Assembly (NCBI RefSeq): GCF_001499965.1
Contig: NZ_LQIT01000013.1
Span: 54,201 to 118,200 of the forward strand
Length of the DNA stretch: 64,000 bases
DNA from: Mycobacterium sp. GA-2829
Lineage (GTDB): Bacteria; Actinomycetota; Actinomycetes; Mycobacteriales; Mycobacteriaceae
Direction of reading: 5' to 3'
In this document: positions 10,576-19,527 of the stretch, piece after piece
Layout: each line of letters opens with the position of its first letter
Position numbering within the stretch: position 1 is the first letter of the stretch
Notes under the pieces: model-generated
Databases searched by the model: none
Told to the model about the DNA's origin: nothing
What the model saw: the letters and a program-made list of their open reading frames with translations, nothing else
Translations under genes and position numbers: made by a program

Positions 10576-10614
10576 GAAAAAAGGTTGTGCGGTTTCGCTG
10601 TTAGGCTCTAGCCT
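10576..10614 (+). promoter_or_regulatory. Likely WhiB7-autoregulated promoter
   Basis: An AT-rich GAAAAAAGG (10576-10584) directly abuts a -35-like TTGTGC (10585-10590). A -10-like TAGCCT (10609-10614) follows after 18 bases. WhiB7 is known to activate promoters with an A/T-rich block just upstream of the -35 element, including its own. The layout matches that rule; the exact -10 is uncertain because TAGGCT at 10602 is an alternative. Confidence 0.72.
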
Positions 10615-10661
10615 CAAGATCACACGTTGGGCGGAGAGCGGAAAGGAGAGTGCCCGAAATC

Positions 10662-10850
10662 ATGTACAGCAATTTCATGTACAGCGGCGTAGCCGTCGCC
10701 GGCGCCGCGCGCACCCTCCGACCCGTCGCACCCATCTCCGTTGCGGCATGGCACGCCCCGGCACCGCACGCTGCCATTCCCGCGCAGCGTAAGCGCCGTG
10801 CCGCTACTGCCGCGACCCGACGTCCGTGGAGCGGGGCTCACCTCAGGTAA
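10662..10850 (+). CDS. whiB7 leader peptide (uORF)
   Basis: A short ORF of 62 codons starting at ATG 10662 (MYSNFMYSGVAVAG), with GGAAAGGAGAG about 11 bases upstream. A second ATG in frame lies at 10677. It ends TAA at 10850, just before the attenuator hairpin. The peptide is rich in Ala, Arg and Pro and resembles no enzyme. Position, ribosome-binding site and the overlap with an anti-terminator arm (10823-10829) support a translational sensor: ribosome stalling here would change folding downstream. Confidence 0.7.
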   Translation: MYSNFMYSGVAVAGAARTLRPVAPISVAAWHAPAPHAAIPAQRKRRAATAATRRPWSGAHLR

Positions 10851-10908
10851 GCCCCCATCAAGCCGAAATGGCCACGGACCCGCAGTCGCCGGATCCGTGG
10901 CCACAGTC
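10823..10908 (+). terminator. whiB7 attenuator (terminator with competing antiterminator arm)
   Basis: GGCCACGGA (10870-10878) pairs perfectly with TCCGTGGCC (10894-10902), and a T-rich run CTTTT follows (10904-10912 region), giving an intrinsic terminator. Upstream, TCCGTGG (10823-10829), inside the uORF, can instead pair with CCACGGA (10872-10878) and block the terminator. A third hairpin, GGGGCT/AGCCCC (10833-10838 with 10850-10855), spans the uORF stop. This is a textbook attenuation layout, consistent with antibiotic-induced whiB7 expression. Confidence 0.75.
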
Positions 10909-10994
10909 TTTTCGGGACTTCCCCCGAAGACCTGGTCTGCAGATCCAGCCAAGACAGATGGCCGAGGAACCAACGACCAGGAAGCAGGAAGTTC

Positions 10995-11273
10995 ATGTCT
11001 GTGGAGACATGCCTCGACAGAGTGTTACCCGAACTGCCGTGCCACGTCGGAGATCCCGACCTGTGGTTCGCCGAGAACCCCGGGGACCTCGAACGCGCCA
11101 AGACGCTGTGCGCGGACTGCCCGATCCGCAGGGAGTGCCTGGCGGCGGCGTTGGAGCGTCAGGAACCGTGGGGCGTGTGGGGCGGCGAGATCTTCGAACG
11201 CGGCACCGTCATCGCCCGCAAGCGTCCGCGTGGCCGCCCGCGCAAGAACGCGAAAGGCTCTGTCGCCGCGTGA
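10995..11273 (+). CDS. whiB7: WhiB7 redox-sensing transcription factor
   Basis: A 92-aa Wbl protein that activates intrinsic antibiotic-resistance genes together with the primary sigma factor. Four Fe-S cysteines are visible: C16 (ELPCHVGDPDLWF), then CADC and REC in LCADCPIRRECLAAAL. The GVWGG turn follows, and an AT-hook RPRGRPRK near the C-terminus is the WhiB7 hallmark. The start is ATG 10995 with GCAGGAAG upstream. A 380-base leader containing a uORF and attenuator precedes it. It is convergent with the ABC1 kinase gene. Confidence 0.96.
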   Translation: MSVETCLDRVLPELPCHVGDPDLWFAENPGDLERAKTLCADCPIRRECLAAALERQEPWGVWGGEIFERGTVIARKRPRGRPRKNAKGSVAA

Positions 11274-11280
11274 CATTCGT

Positions 11281-11312
11281 CCGACCCCGGCGCTACGACG
11301 CGTCGGGGTCGG
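11281..11312. terminator. Hairpin between convergent whiB7 and ABC1 kinase
   Basis: CCGACCCCG (11281-11289) is the inverted match of CGGGGTCGG (11304-11312). It lies just after the whiB7 stop and overlaps the last codons of the convergent gene. There is no strong T-run, so its strength is uncertain. Confidence 0.5.
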
Positions 11313-12615
11313 CGAATCCGGGCACCATCTCGTCGGCGATGCGTCGCGTGTCGACGTGCGCATCCAGCTGACACGAGATCGCCACGATCGACGCGATCAC
11401 CCGCATCGGGATCGCCATCTTGGGCGGGATGTCCATCTGGCGGGCGGTCTTGATCTGGCCCGCCGCCTTGTCCAACTCCAGCGTCGTCATCCGCTGCAGC
11501 CACTTGCGGGTGTAGTGGAAGACCGGCACTTCCAGCGGCTCGACGTACTGCTTGAGCATGTCGTCGATCTCGCGGATGGAGACCTGCTGCCCCTTCTGGA
11601 TGAACCCGGCCTGCTCCATGGTCGGCAGCAGTTTGTCGTAGTCCTTGTCGACGGCGTAACGCAGGAGCCGACCGAGCTCGACGGGCCAGCCACCGGGCAT
11701 CGGTGCCACCGCGCCGAAGTCGATGATCCCCATCTTGTCGCCGGGCATCAGCATGAAGTTGCCGGGGTGCGCGTCGCCGTGGACCATCCCGAGCCGGTTC
11801 GGGGCGTCATCGCAGAACTCGAACAGCCGGGTGGCCATCAGGTCGCGCTGCTCCTGGGTGCCCTCACGGATGATGTGCGACAGCGGGATCCCGTCGATCC
11901 ATTCCTGGACGACGACCTTCGGGGCGCTGGCGACGACTTTGGGCACCACGAACTTCGGGTCACCCTCGTAGGCCTTGGCGAAGGCGCGCTGATTCTCCGC
12001 CTCCAGCCGGTAGTCGAGCTCCATCTCGGTGCGCTCGATGAGTTCGTCGACCACGCCCTGCACGTCGGCGCCGGGTGCGAGCTGCTTGAGCACGCTGACC
12101 ATGCGCTGCATGGTCTTGAGGTCGGCGCGCAGGGCCTCGTCGGCGCCGGGGTACTGGATCTTGACGGCGACCTGACGGCCGTCGGCCCAGACGGCCTTGT
12201 GTACCTGGCCGATGCTGGCCGAGGCGATCGACGTGTCGTCGAAGGAGGCGAAGCGTTCGCGCCACTTGGTGCCCAGCTGGGCGTCGAGGACGCGGTGCAC
12301 CTTCGCCGCGGGCAGCGGTGGGGCGTCCTTCTGCAGTTTGGTCAGCGCCTCGCGGTACGGCTTGCCGTACTGCTCGGGGATCGCGGCCTCCATCACAGAG
12401 AGCGCCTGTCCGACCTTCATGGCGCCGCCCTTGAGTTCACCGAGCACGGTGAACAACTGCTGGGCCGCCTTGTCCATCAGTTCGGCGTTGACCTCGTCGC
12501 GTGACTTACCGGTCAGCCGTTTGCCGAAGCCCAACGCCGCGCGCCCGGCCATGCCGACCGGCAGGCTCGCCAGCTTCGCGTTGCGGGCGGCGCGCCCGCG
12601 CTTGATGTCTGCCAC
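11293..12615 (-). CDS. ABC1/AarF-UbiB family atypical kinase
   Basis: A 440-aa protein from GTG 12615 (VADIKRGRAARNAKLASLP); an upstream in-frame ATG at 12741 would add 42 unlikely residues. Kinase-like motifs are clear: the Ala-rich loop region GSAI-like ASIGQVHKA, QVAVKIQYPG (catalytic Lys), VQEWIDG, HGDAHPGNFML (catalytic loop) and IDFGAVAPM (metal-binding Asp). UbiB-type proteins act in lipid/quinone biology; this one's substrate is unknown. The upstream gene on the same strand ends 37 bases before this start, so an operon is likely. The location next to whiB7 matches Rv3197. Confidence 0.88.
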   Translation of the reverse strand: MADIKRGRAARNAKLASLPVGMAGRAALGFGKRLTGKSRDEVNAELMDKAAQQLFTVLGELKGGAMKVGQALSVMEAAIPEQYGKPYREALTKLQKDAPPLPAAKVHRVLDAQLGTKWRERFASFDDTSIASASIGQVHKAVWADGRQVAVKIQYPGADEALRADLKTMQRMVSVLKQLAPGADVQGVVDELIERTEMELDYRLEAENQRAFAKAYEGDPKFVVPKVVASAPKVVVQEWIDGIPLSHIIREGTQEQRDLMATRLFEFCDDAPNRLGMVHGDAHPGNFMLMPGDKMGIIDFGAVAPMPGGWPVELGRLLRYAVDKDYDKLLPTMEQAGFIQKGQQVSIREIDDMLKQYVEPLEVPVFHYTRKWLQRMTTLELDKAAGQIKTARQMDIPPKMAIPMRVIASIVAISCQLDAHVDTRRIADEMVPGFADPDAS

Positions 12616-12652
12616 CAGACCATCATCCACGACGGCGGGGGTGATACCGACG

Positions 12653-13504
12653 TCAGCAGGTGCAGCGCGGATGCCGCGACCACCGCCGCACGACTGTGGT
12701 GTGGCTGCCGACGTCGAATTCCCAGGTGGTGTTCGTGGCATCGGGGTCGGCTGCCGCAGACGGGTCCCCGGTCTCCCGGACCGCGCGCAGCACCCGGTGG
12801 ATCCGCTCGAGCGCGACCGCCGCGGTGGCCAGCACCGTGGCCCGGTCCGCGGTGCCGACGGTGCCGCGCAGCTGGGCCGCGACGACGGGCCAGGCCGCGT
12901 CGCGGTCGCTGCGGTGCAGGTCGGCGCAGGTCAGACAGCTGGTGCGGCCGGGGAAGACCAGCGGCCCGACGAGCCCGCACCCGTCGCGCACCCGCACCGG
13001 CAGGTGCGCCGTCTGTGCGGAGTGCAGATCGCGCACCACCCGGGGTTCGGCCACCAGGTAGTCGGCCAGCACGACGAGGTCGGTGGTCTCGGGTGGGGCG
13101 GGCGCCTTCGGTGCGCGGGTGTGCCCGACGCGGGCTCCCGAACAGCGCAGGCTCGCGACCAGCAGATCCGACAGCGGTCCGCGACCGTGGATCCGCACGG
13201 TGGGGGTGCGGTTGCGGTGCGCGGCGGCGACGGTGAGCACACCGGCTTCGGTGAGCGCGGCGACGCGCACGGCCAGGTCCGCAGGGTCGGGGGTGCCACG
13301 GCGGTGCGCCTCGGCATACAGGTCGGGCATCGTCATCCCGGGCTGCAGCGTGCGGACGAGGTCGGCCAGCGCCGCGGCGGTCAACCCCTCGGGCGGGCGG
13401 ACGAGCACGGCGCGGCGCGGATCCCACCCGACCTGCACGGCGCCGTCGGGCCGCAGCAGGACGGGCAGCGCGGGGTCGAGTACGTAGCTCGGCAGAGCGG
13501 ACAT
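12653..13504 (-). CDS. ThiF/cyclodehydratase-like protein (Rv3196-like)
   Basis: A 283-aa protein from ATG 13504 (MSALPSYVLDPALPVLLRP). The N-terminal half resembles the leader-peptide-binding (RRE-like) region of TOMM cyclodehydratase/ThiF-like proteins: GAVQVGWDPRRAVLVRPPEG followed by short helices. The middle has a Rossmann-like TTDLVVLADY segment, and FPGRTSCLTCADLHRSDRD carries a CxxC typical of ThiF-fold zinc sites. There is no intact ATP-binding GxGxxG, so it is probably not an active E1. No precursor peptide is obvious nearby. The family call is from motif impression; function unknown. Confidence 0.62.
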   Translation of the reverse strand: MSALPSYVLDPALPVLLRPDGAVQVGWDPRRAVLVRPPEGLTAAALADLVRTLQPGMTMPDLYAEAHRRGTPDPADLAVRVAALTEAGVLTVAAAHRNRTPTVRIHGRGPLSDLLVASLRCSGARVGHTRAPKAPAPPETTDLVVLADYLVAEPRVVRDLHSAQTAHLPVRVRDGCGLVGPLVFPGRTSCLTCADLHRSDRDAAWPVVAAQLRGTVGTADRATVLATAAVALERIHRVLRAVRETGDPSAAADPDATNTTWEFDVGSHTTVVRRWSRHPRCTC

Positions 13505-13636
13505 GGGGTGACGATGCCACGGGCCGGACCGGCCTCGGCGCGGTTGTCCCCAGGCCTGTGGATAACCCGTTGTGGAGCCTCGTCCGCGGCCGGTGACCGG
13601 CCTAGACTTGATGCACACCTTGAGGAGGTGTGCGCC

Positions 13637-13864
13637 ATGAGGAAACTCCTCGTCACCGTGGCCACGCTCGCGGTGTCAGCGGGAATCGCACTGGTCGGCG
13701 CCGGAAACGCGACCGCCAACGACGACCCCGGACTGTGCTGGAACGGCTGGATCTGGACCGCGTGCGTATCAGGGCCGGGCTGGGTCGACTGGAAACCGTG
13801 GCACGGCTGGAATCCCGGCCATGGACCGTGGGACTGGCATCACGGCGGGAAGCACTGGAAGTAG
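13637..13864 (+). CDS. Small secreted Trp/His/Gly-rich protein
   Basis: A 75-aa protein from ATG 13637 with GAGGAGGTG about 7 bases upstream. An N-terminal signal peptide is clear: MRKLLVTVATLAVSAGIALVGAGNATA, with likely cleavage after ATA. The mature part is only about 48 residues and contains nine tryptophans, many histidines and glycines, and two cysteines (C37, C44) that could form one disulfide. I recognise no domain. It is a good candidate for an exported cell-wall or metal-binding peptide, which is inference only. Confidence 0.78.
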   Translation: MRKLLVTVATLAVSAGIALVGAGNATANDDPGLCWNGWIWTACVSGPGWVDWKPWHGWNPGHGPWDWHHGGKHWK

Positions 13865-13868
13865 CCTG

Positions 13869-15272
13869 CTAGCTCTTCGGGTCTCCGTCGTCGGGGTCGG
13901 TGTCGTCGGCACGGTCGGCGTCGAAGTCGCTGAAGGCCTCTTCGATCGCGCTGTCGATGCCGCTGGTGTCGCCGCCGACCATCCGGTCGATGAACGCGGC
14001 CGGTTCGTCGAGGTCGGCCGATGAGGGCAGCAGATCCGGGTGCTGCCACACCCCGTCGCGCGCATCGGCGCCGACGGCCTCGGTGAGCCGCTCCCACAGC
14101 GTCGCGGCCTCGCGCATCTTGCGGGGCCGCAACTCCAGCCCGACCAGGGTCGCGAACGTCTGCTCGGCCGGGCCGCCGGTCGCCCGCCGCCGGCGCATCG
14201 TCTCCGAAAGCGCGACGGTGCCGGGGATGCGGTCGCCCAGCGCGGAACTCACCGCGGTCTGCACCCAGCCCTCGATCAGCGCGAGCAGTGTCTCCAGCCG
14301 TTCCAGCGCCGCGACCTGCTCGGGGGTGGCCTTCGGTTCGAAGATGCCCTGGTTGAGCAGCTGCTCCATCTGCGTCGGGTCGGTCAGCGCGGCCGGGTTG
14401 ATGCCCTGGGCCAGATCCTCGATCCCGCTCATGTCGACCTTCATGCCGCGCGCGAACGCCTCGACCGCCGACAGCAGCTGACTCGACAGCCACGGCACGT
14501 GGCTGAACAGCCGGTGGTGGGCGGCCTCGCGGGCGGCGAGGAACGTCAGCACCTCACTGCGCGGTTGCTCGAGCCCTTCGGAGAACGCCTCGACCGCTTC
14601 GGGCAGCAGCGCCGCGACCCCCTTGGGGCCGAGCGGCAGCCCGATGTCGGTGGACGTCAGCACCTCCTTGGACAGCTTGCCGAGCGCCTGTCCGAGTTGC
14701 GAGCCGAACGCCATCCCGCCCATCTGCGACATCATCGCCATCAGCGGGCCGGCCATGGCGCGCGCTTCTTCCGGCAGCGCCGAGGCCCACACCGTGGAGA
14801 TCTGCTCGGCCACCGGATCGCACAGCCGCTTCCACGTCTCGAGCGTGTGGTCGATCCAGTCGCTCGGCGTCCAGGCCACCGAGCGGGTGGTGCCCGCGGG
14901 CAGCGGGGTCACCCCGTCGAGCCACGTCTCGGCGAGCCGCACCGCGTCGGCGATGGCCGTCCGGGTCTGCTCGGGCACCGGTGCCACGAAGCCGATCGCG
15001 CTGGACGCCAGCTGGCGGGCGAGGTCGTAGTTGACCGGTCCGGACTGCTGGCCGCCGCCCATGGATCCGCCTGCGCCGCTGAACATCTCACCGAGTTTGG
15101 TGAAGATCTGCCCGAGGTCGGACATGTCGAATCCGGCGCCGCCCTGGCCGAACATCCCGCCGAACGGATCCGACGGCGAACCGCCCGAACCGGACCCCCC
15201 GTCGGGGTCCTTCTTGGGTTTGTCTCGGTCGGGGTCGTCGCCGGCGGAGAAGCCGAACGGCAGGTCAGCCAT
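13869..15272 (-). CDS. DUF2342 / zinc-metalloprotease-like protein (Rv3195-like)
   Basis: A 467-aa protein starting at ATG 15272 (MADLPFGFSAGDDPDRDK); a GTG at 15290 is an alternative. The N-terminal 60 residues are Gly/Asp-rich and disordered, with repeats of GGxFG. The body matches the DUF2342 family (often annotated as a zinc-dependent metalloprotease or F420-biosynthesis-associated protein). It has AWTPSDWIDHTLETW, GSQLGQALGKLSKEV and the REAAHHRLFSHVPWL motif, with adjacent histidines that could bind metal. The C-terminus is acidic (DADRADDTDPDDGD). Catalytic activity is not proven by sequence. Confidence 0.78.
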   Translation of the reverse strand: MADLPFGFSAGDDPDRDKPKKDPDGGSGSGGSPSDPFGGMFGQGGAGFDMSDLGQIFTKLGEMFSGAGGSMGGGQQSGPVNYDLARQLASSAIGFVAPVPEQTRTAIADAVRLAETWLDGVTPLPAGTTRSVAWTPSDWIDHTLETWKRLCDPVAEQISTVWASALPEEARAMAGPLMAMMSQMGGMAFGSQLGQALGKLSKEVLTSTDIGLPLGPKGVAALLPEAVEAFSEGLEQPRSEVLTFLAAREAAHHRLFSHVPWLSSQLLSAVEAFARGMKVDMSGIEDLAQGINPAALTDPTQMEQLLNQGIFEPKATPEQVAALERLETLLALIEGWVQTAVSSALGDRIPGTVALSETMRRRRATGGPAEQTFATLVGLELRPRKMREAATLWERLTEAVGADARDGVWQHPDLLPSSADLDEPAAFIDRMVGGDTSGIDSAIEEAFSDFDADRADDTDPDDGDPKS

Positions 15273-15363
15273 GTCGTCAACGGTACTCACCGACGCCGGG
15301 TGATGGGGTGTGGCGGGTCACGCTGTCAGTGAACGGTGGGTGTGCTCCCTTACTGTGGGCGGC

Positions 15364-16392
15364 GTGAACAGGCGGATTATGACGCTGCTGATCGCGCTCG
15401 TCCCGGTCGTGGCGTTCGGCGTGCTGCTCTCTGCGGTGACGGTTCCGTTCGTGTCGCTGGGTCCCGGCCCGACGTTCAACACCCTCGGCGAGGTCGACGG
15501 TAAAGAGGTCGTCGACATCATCGGGACCGAGGTCAAGCCCACCTCGGGGCATCTGAACATGACGACGGTGGCGCAGCGCGACGGATTGACGCTCGGTCAG
15601 GCGCTGACTCTGTGGCTGTCCGGACGCGAACAGCTGGTGCCCCGCGAACTGGTCTATCCGCCCGACAAGACCAAAGACGAGATCGACGAGGCCAACACCG
15701 TCGATTTCCGCAACTCCGAGGACAACGCCGAATACGCCGCGCTGTCGTACCTGAAGTACCCGCGCGCGGTCACCGTGCAGAGCGTCACCGACCCTGGGCC
15801 GTCGGCGGGCAAGCTCAAAGACGGCGACGCGATCGACGCCGTCAATGGCAAACCGGTCGCCAACGTCGAGGAGTTCCAGGCGCTGCTGAAGGCGACCAAA
15901 CCCGGCGATCAGGTGGTCCTGGACTTCCGGCGCAAGGACGAGAACGACCCGCTCGGCACCACGACGGTCACGCTCGGCAAGAACGAGGACCGTGACTACG
16001 GCTACCTCGGCATCGGCGTGGTCGACGCGCCGTGGGCGTCGTTCAAGATCGGCTTCAACCTGGCCAACATCGGCGGTCCGTCGGCGGGGCTGATGTTCAG
16101 CCTCGCGGTGATCGACAAGCTCACCACCGGCGACCTCAACGACGGCAAGTTCGTCGCGGGCACCGGCACCATCAACGGCGACGGCGAGGTGGGGCCGATC
16201 GGCGGCATCACCCACAAGATGCTGGCCGCGCGCGAAGCCGGTGCGACGGTGTTCCTGGTGCCCGCCGACAACTGCGCCGAGGCGAAATCGGATCCGCAGG
16301 ACGGGCTCGAGCTTGTCAAGGTGGGAACGCTGACCGACGCTGTCGACGGGCTCAACGCGATTTCCGCTGGTGGCGAACCGCCACGGTGCTGA
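15364..16392 (+). CDS. PDZ/Lon-like membrane-anchored protease
   Basis: A 342-aa protein from GTG 15364 (VNRRIMTLLIALVPVVAF). It has an N-terminal membrane anchor, then a PDZ domain (PSAGKLKDGDAIDAVNGKPV...KPGDQVVLDFRR), then a Lon S16-type proteolytic domain. The catalytic Ser is in GGPSAGLMFSLAVID and the Lys in GGITHKMLAAREAGA. The protein should face the cell envelope. It matches the mycobacterial Rv3194c family by order and domain layout. It is upstream of, and codirectional with, the UPF0182 gene. Confidence 0.88.
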   Translation: MNRRIMTLLIALVPVVAFGVLLSAVTVPFVSLGPGPTFNTLGEVDGKEVVDIIGTEVKPTSGHLNMTTVAQRDGLTLGQALTLWLSGREQLVPRELVYPPDKTKDEIDEANTVDFRNSEDNAEYAALSYLKYPRAVTVQSVTDPGPSAGKLKDGDAIDAVNGKPVANVEEFQALLKATKPGDQVVLDFRRKDENDPLGTTTVTLGKNEDRDYGYLGIGVVDAPWASFKIGFNLANIGGPSAGLMFSLAVIDKLTTGDLNDGKFVAGTGTINGDGEVGPIGGITHKMLAAREAGATVFLVPADNCAEAKSDPQDGLELVKVGTLTDAVDGLNAISAGGEPPRC

Positions 16393-16478
16393 CTGCCCAG
16401 CGGGGGGTCCATGCGTAGAGTTAGGGCACGTCGGTGACGACGTCCCCCCTTTCCCGTGAGTGAAACTGGAGACTTCAA

Positions 16479-19400
16479 GTGGCTATGCGGCCCCCGGCGA
16501 GGATGCCGAAGCTGACGCGACGAAGCCGGATCCTGATCGGTGTCGCCCTCGTCGCGGTGGTGCTGCTGCTGATCGGACCACGGTTCGTCGACACCTACGT
16601 CAACTGGCTGTGGTTCGGGGAACTCGGGTACCGCTCGGTGTTCACCACGGTGCTCGTCACCCGCGTCGTGGTCTTCCTGATCGTCGCGCTGCTCATCGGC
16701 GCGATCGTGTTCGCCGGTCTGGCACTGGCGTATCGCACCCGGCCCGTCTTCGTCCCGACGGTCGGCCCCAACGATCCGATCGCCCGCTACCGCACCACGG
16801 TGATGTCGCGGCTGCGCCTGTTCGGTCTCGGCATCCCGGCGTTCATCGGCATCCTGTCCGGCATCGTCGCGCAGAGCTACTGGGTGCGCATCCAGCTGTT
16901 CCTGCACGGTGGCGACTTCGGTGTCACCGACCCGCAGTTCGGGCTCGACCTCGGGTTCTACGCCTTCGATCTGCCGTTCTACCGGCTGGTGCTGAGCTAC
17001 CTGTTCGTCGCGACGTTCCTGGCGCTGATCGCGAACCTGCTCGGGCACTACCTGTTCGGCGGCATCCGGCTCACCGGACGCAGCGGCGCGCTGACCCGCT
17101 CGGCGCGCATCCAGCTCGTCACGCTCGTCGGCATCCTGGTGCTGCTCAAGGCATTCGCGTACTGGCTGGACCGTTACGAACTGCTCAGCCACACCCGCGG
17201 CGGTAAACCGTTCACCGGCGCCGGCTACACCGACATCAACGCCGTGCTGCCCGCCAAGCTGATCCTGCTGGCGATCGCGGTGATCTGCGCGGTCGCGGTG
17301 TTCTCCGCGATCTTCCTGCGCGACCTGCGGATCCCGGCGATCGGCGTGGTGCTGCTGCTGCTGTCGTCGCTGGTGGTCGGCGCGGGCTGGCCGCTGGTGG
17401 TCGAGCAGTTCAGCGTCAAGCCGAACGCCGCGCAGAAGGAGAGCGAGTACATCTCGCGCAGCATCACCGCGACCCGGCAGGCCTACGGGCTGACCGAGGA
17501 GACCGTCACCTACCGCGACTACCCGGGCAACGCCCCGGCGACCGCGCAGCAGGTCGCCGCCGACCGGGCCACCACCTCGAACATCCGCGTGCTCGACCCG
17601 AACATCGTCAGTCCCGCGTTCACCCAGTTCCAGCAGGGCAAGAACTTCTACTTCTTCCCCGAGCAGCTGGCCATGGACCGCTACCGCGACGACGACGGCA
17701 ACCTGCGCGACTACGTCGTCGCCGCCCGCGAACTCAACCCGGACCGGTTGATCGACAACCAGCGCGACTGGATCAACCGCCACACCGTGTTCACCCACGG
17801 CAACGGGTTCATCGCCTCCCCGGCGAACACGGTGCGCGGGATCGCCAACGACCCCAACCAGAACGGTGGCTACCCGGAGTTCCTGGCGAGCGTGGTGGGC
17901 GCCAACGGCGCCATCGTCTCGCCCGGCCCCGCACCGCTGGATCAGCCGCGTATCTACTACGGCCCGGTCATCGCCAGCACCACCGACGACTACGCAATCG
18001 TCGGGGAGAACGGCAATCCGCGCGAATACGACTACGAGAACAACGTCGAGACCCGCAACTACACCTACACCGGTTCCGGTGGCGTGCCGATCGGCAACTG
18101 GCTGACCCGCAGCCTGTTCGCCGCCAAGTTCGCCGAGCGGAACTTCCTGTTCTCCACCGTGATCGGCGAGAACAGCAAGATCCTGTTCAACCGCGACCCC
18201 GCCGACCGGGTGGAGGCCGTCGCGCCGTGGCTCACCACCGACACCACGGTGTACCCGGCGATCGTCAACAAGAAGATCGTGTGGATCGTCGACGGCTACA
18301 CCACGCTGGACAACTACCCGTACTCGGAGCTGACCTCGCTGTCGTCGGCGACGGCGGACTCCAACGAGGTGGCCGTCAACCGGCTGGCGCTCAACAAGCA
18401 GGTCTCCTACATCCGCAACTCGGTGAAGGCCACCGTCGACGCCTACGACGGCACGGTCACGCTGTACGCCCAGGACGAGGACGACCCGGTGCTGCAGGCG
18501 TGGATGAAGGTCTTCCCGGACACCGTCAAACCGAAGAGCGAGATCTCCGCGGAGCTGCGCGACCACCTGCGCTACCCCGAGGACCTGTTCAAGGTGCAGC
18601 GCGCGCTGCTGGCGAAGTACCACGTCGACGACCCGGTGACGTTCTTCTCGACGTCGGACTTCTGGGACGTGCCGCTGGATCCGAACCCGACGGCGAGCAG
18701 CTTCCAGCCGCCGTACTACATCGTGGCCAAGGACCTCGCCGAGAACAACAGTCAGGCGGCGTTCCAGCTGACCAGTGCGATGAACCGGTTCCGCCGCGAC
18801 TTCCTCGCCGCGTACATGAGCGCGAGTTCGGATCCGGAGAACTACGGCCAGATCACGGTGTTGACGATTCCGGGTCAGGTCAACGGTCCGAAGCTGGCGT
18901 TCAACGCGATCAGCACCGACACCGCGGTCAGCCAGGACCTGGGCGTGATCGGCCGCGACAACCAGAACCGGATCCGGTGGGGCAACCTGCTGACCCTGCC
19001 GGTCGGCCCGGGCGGTCTGCTCTACGTCGCGCCGGTGTACGCCTCGCCGGGTACCAGCGACGCGGCGTCGACGTATCCGCGCCTGATCCGCGTCGCGATG
19101 TTCTACAACGACCAGGTCGGGTACGGCCCGACGGTGCGTGACGCGCTGACCGATCTGTTCGGTCCCGGCGCGGACGCCACGGCGGTCGGCCCGGCGCCGG
19201 CCAACCTGCCCGACGGTCAGGCCGCCCCGCAGGCACCCGCCGACGGTCAGCAGCCCGCCGCCCAGACCCCCGGCGGCAATCAGGCCGGTCGCGCGCCGGC
19301 CCCGCCGCCGGCGGCCGCCGTCCCGGGTCCCTCGGGACCGCAGCAGCTCTCGGAGGCCAAGGCCTCGGCGCTGCAGGAGGTGCAGGAGGCGATGAGCGGT

Positions 19401-19496
19401 CTGCAGGACGCCCAGCGCACCGGCAACTTCGCTGATTACGGCGAGGCGCTGCAGCGGCTGGACGACGCGATGAACAAGTACCGCGAGACGCGCTGA
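16479..19496 (+). CDS. UPF0182 integral membrane protein
   Basis: A 1005-aa protein from GTG 16479, chosen because CTGGAGAC sits 7 bases upstream; ATG 16485 is two codons later. The first third has about seven transmembrane segments (for example [16 protein letters not shown] and [20 protein letters not shown]). A large extracytoplasmic domain follows, containing [19 protein letters not shown]. The C-terminus has a Pro/Ala/Gln-rich linker and a coiled-coil-like tail ([15 protein letters not shown]). The biochemical function of the family is unknown. It matches Rv3193c by order and length. Confidence 0.92.
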   Translation: MAMRPPARMPKLTRRSRILIGVALVAVVLLLIGPRFVDTYVNWLWFGELGYRSVFTTVLVTRVVVFLIVALLIGAIVFAGLALAYRTRPVFVPTVGPNDPIARYRTTVMSRLRLFGLGIPAFIGILSGIVAQSYWVRIQLFLHGGDFGVTDPQFGLDLGFYAFDLPFYRLVLSYLFVATFLALIANLLGHYLFGGIRLTGRSGALTRSARIQLVTLVGILVLLKAFAYWLDRYELLSHTRGGKPFTGAGYTDINAVLPAKLILLAIAVICAVAVFSAIFLRDLRIPAIGVVLLLLSSLVVGAGWPLVVEQFSVKPNAAQKESEYISRSITATRQAYGLTEETVTYRDYPGNAPATAQQVAADRATTSNIRVLDPNIVSPAFTQFQQGKNFYFFPEQLAMDRYRDDDGNLRDYVVAARELNPDRLIDNQRDWINRHTVFTHGNGFIASPANTVRGIANDPNQNGGYPEFLASVVGANGAIVSPGPAPLDQPRIYYGPVIASTTDDYAIVGENGNPREYDYENNVETRNYTYTGSGGVPIGNWLTRSLFAAKFAERNFLFSTVIGENSKILFNRDPADRVEAVAPWLTTDTTVYPAIVNKKIVWIVDGYTTLDNYPYSELTSLSSATADSNEVAVNRLALNKQVSYIRNSVKATVDAYDGTVTLYAQDEDDPVLQAWMKVFPDTVKPKSEISAELRDHLRYPEDLFKVQRALLAKYHVDDPVTFFSTSDFWDVPLDPNPTASSFQPPYYIVAKDLAENNSQAAFQLTSAMNRFRRDFLAAYMSASSDPENYGQITVLTIPGQVNGPKLAFNAISTDTAVSQDLGVIGRDNQNRIRWGNLLTLPVGPGGLLYVAPVYASPGTSDAASTYPRLIRVAMFYNDQVGYGPTVRDALTDLFGPGADATAVGPAPANLPDGQAAPQAPADGQQPAAQTPGGNQAGRAPAPPPAAAVPGPSGPQQLSEAKASALQEVQEAMSGLQDAQRTGNFADYGEALQRLDDAMNKYRETR

Positions 19497-19527
19497 GCCG
19501 AAGCGGAACTGCCCTTAAGCTCGTCGG

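Noticed and set aside
16002..18623. 873-aa minus-strand frame
   Set aside because: Antisense to the UPF0182 gene; composition is a shadow and no domain is recognisable.
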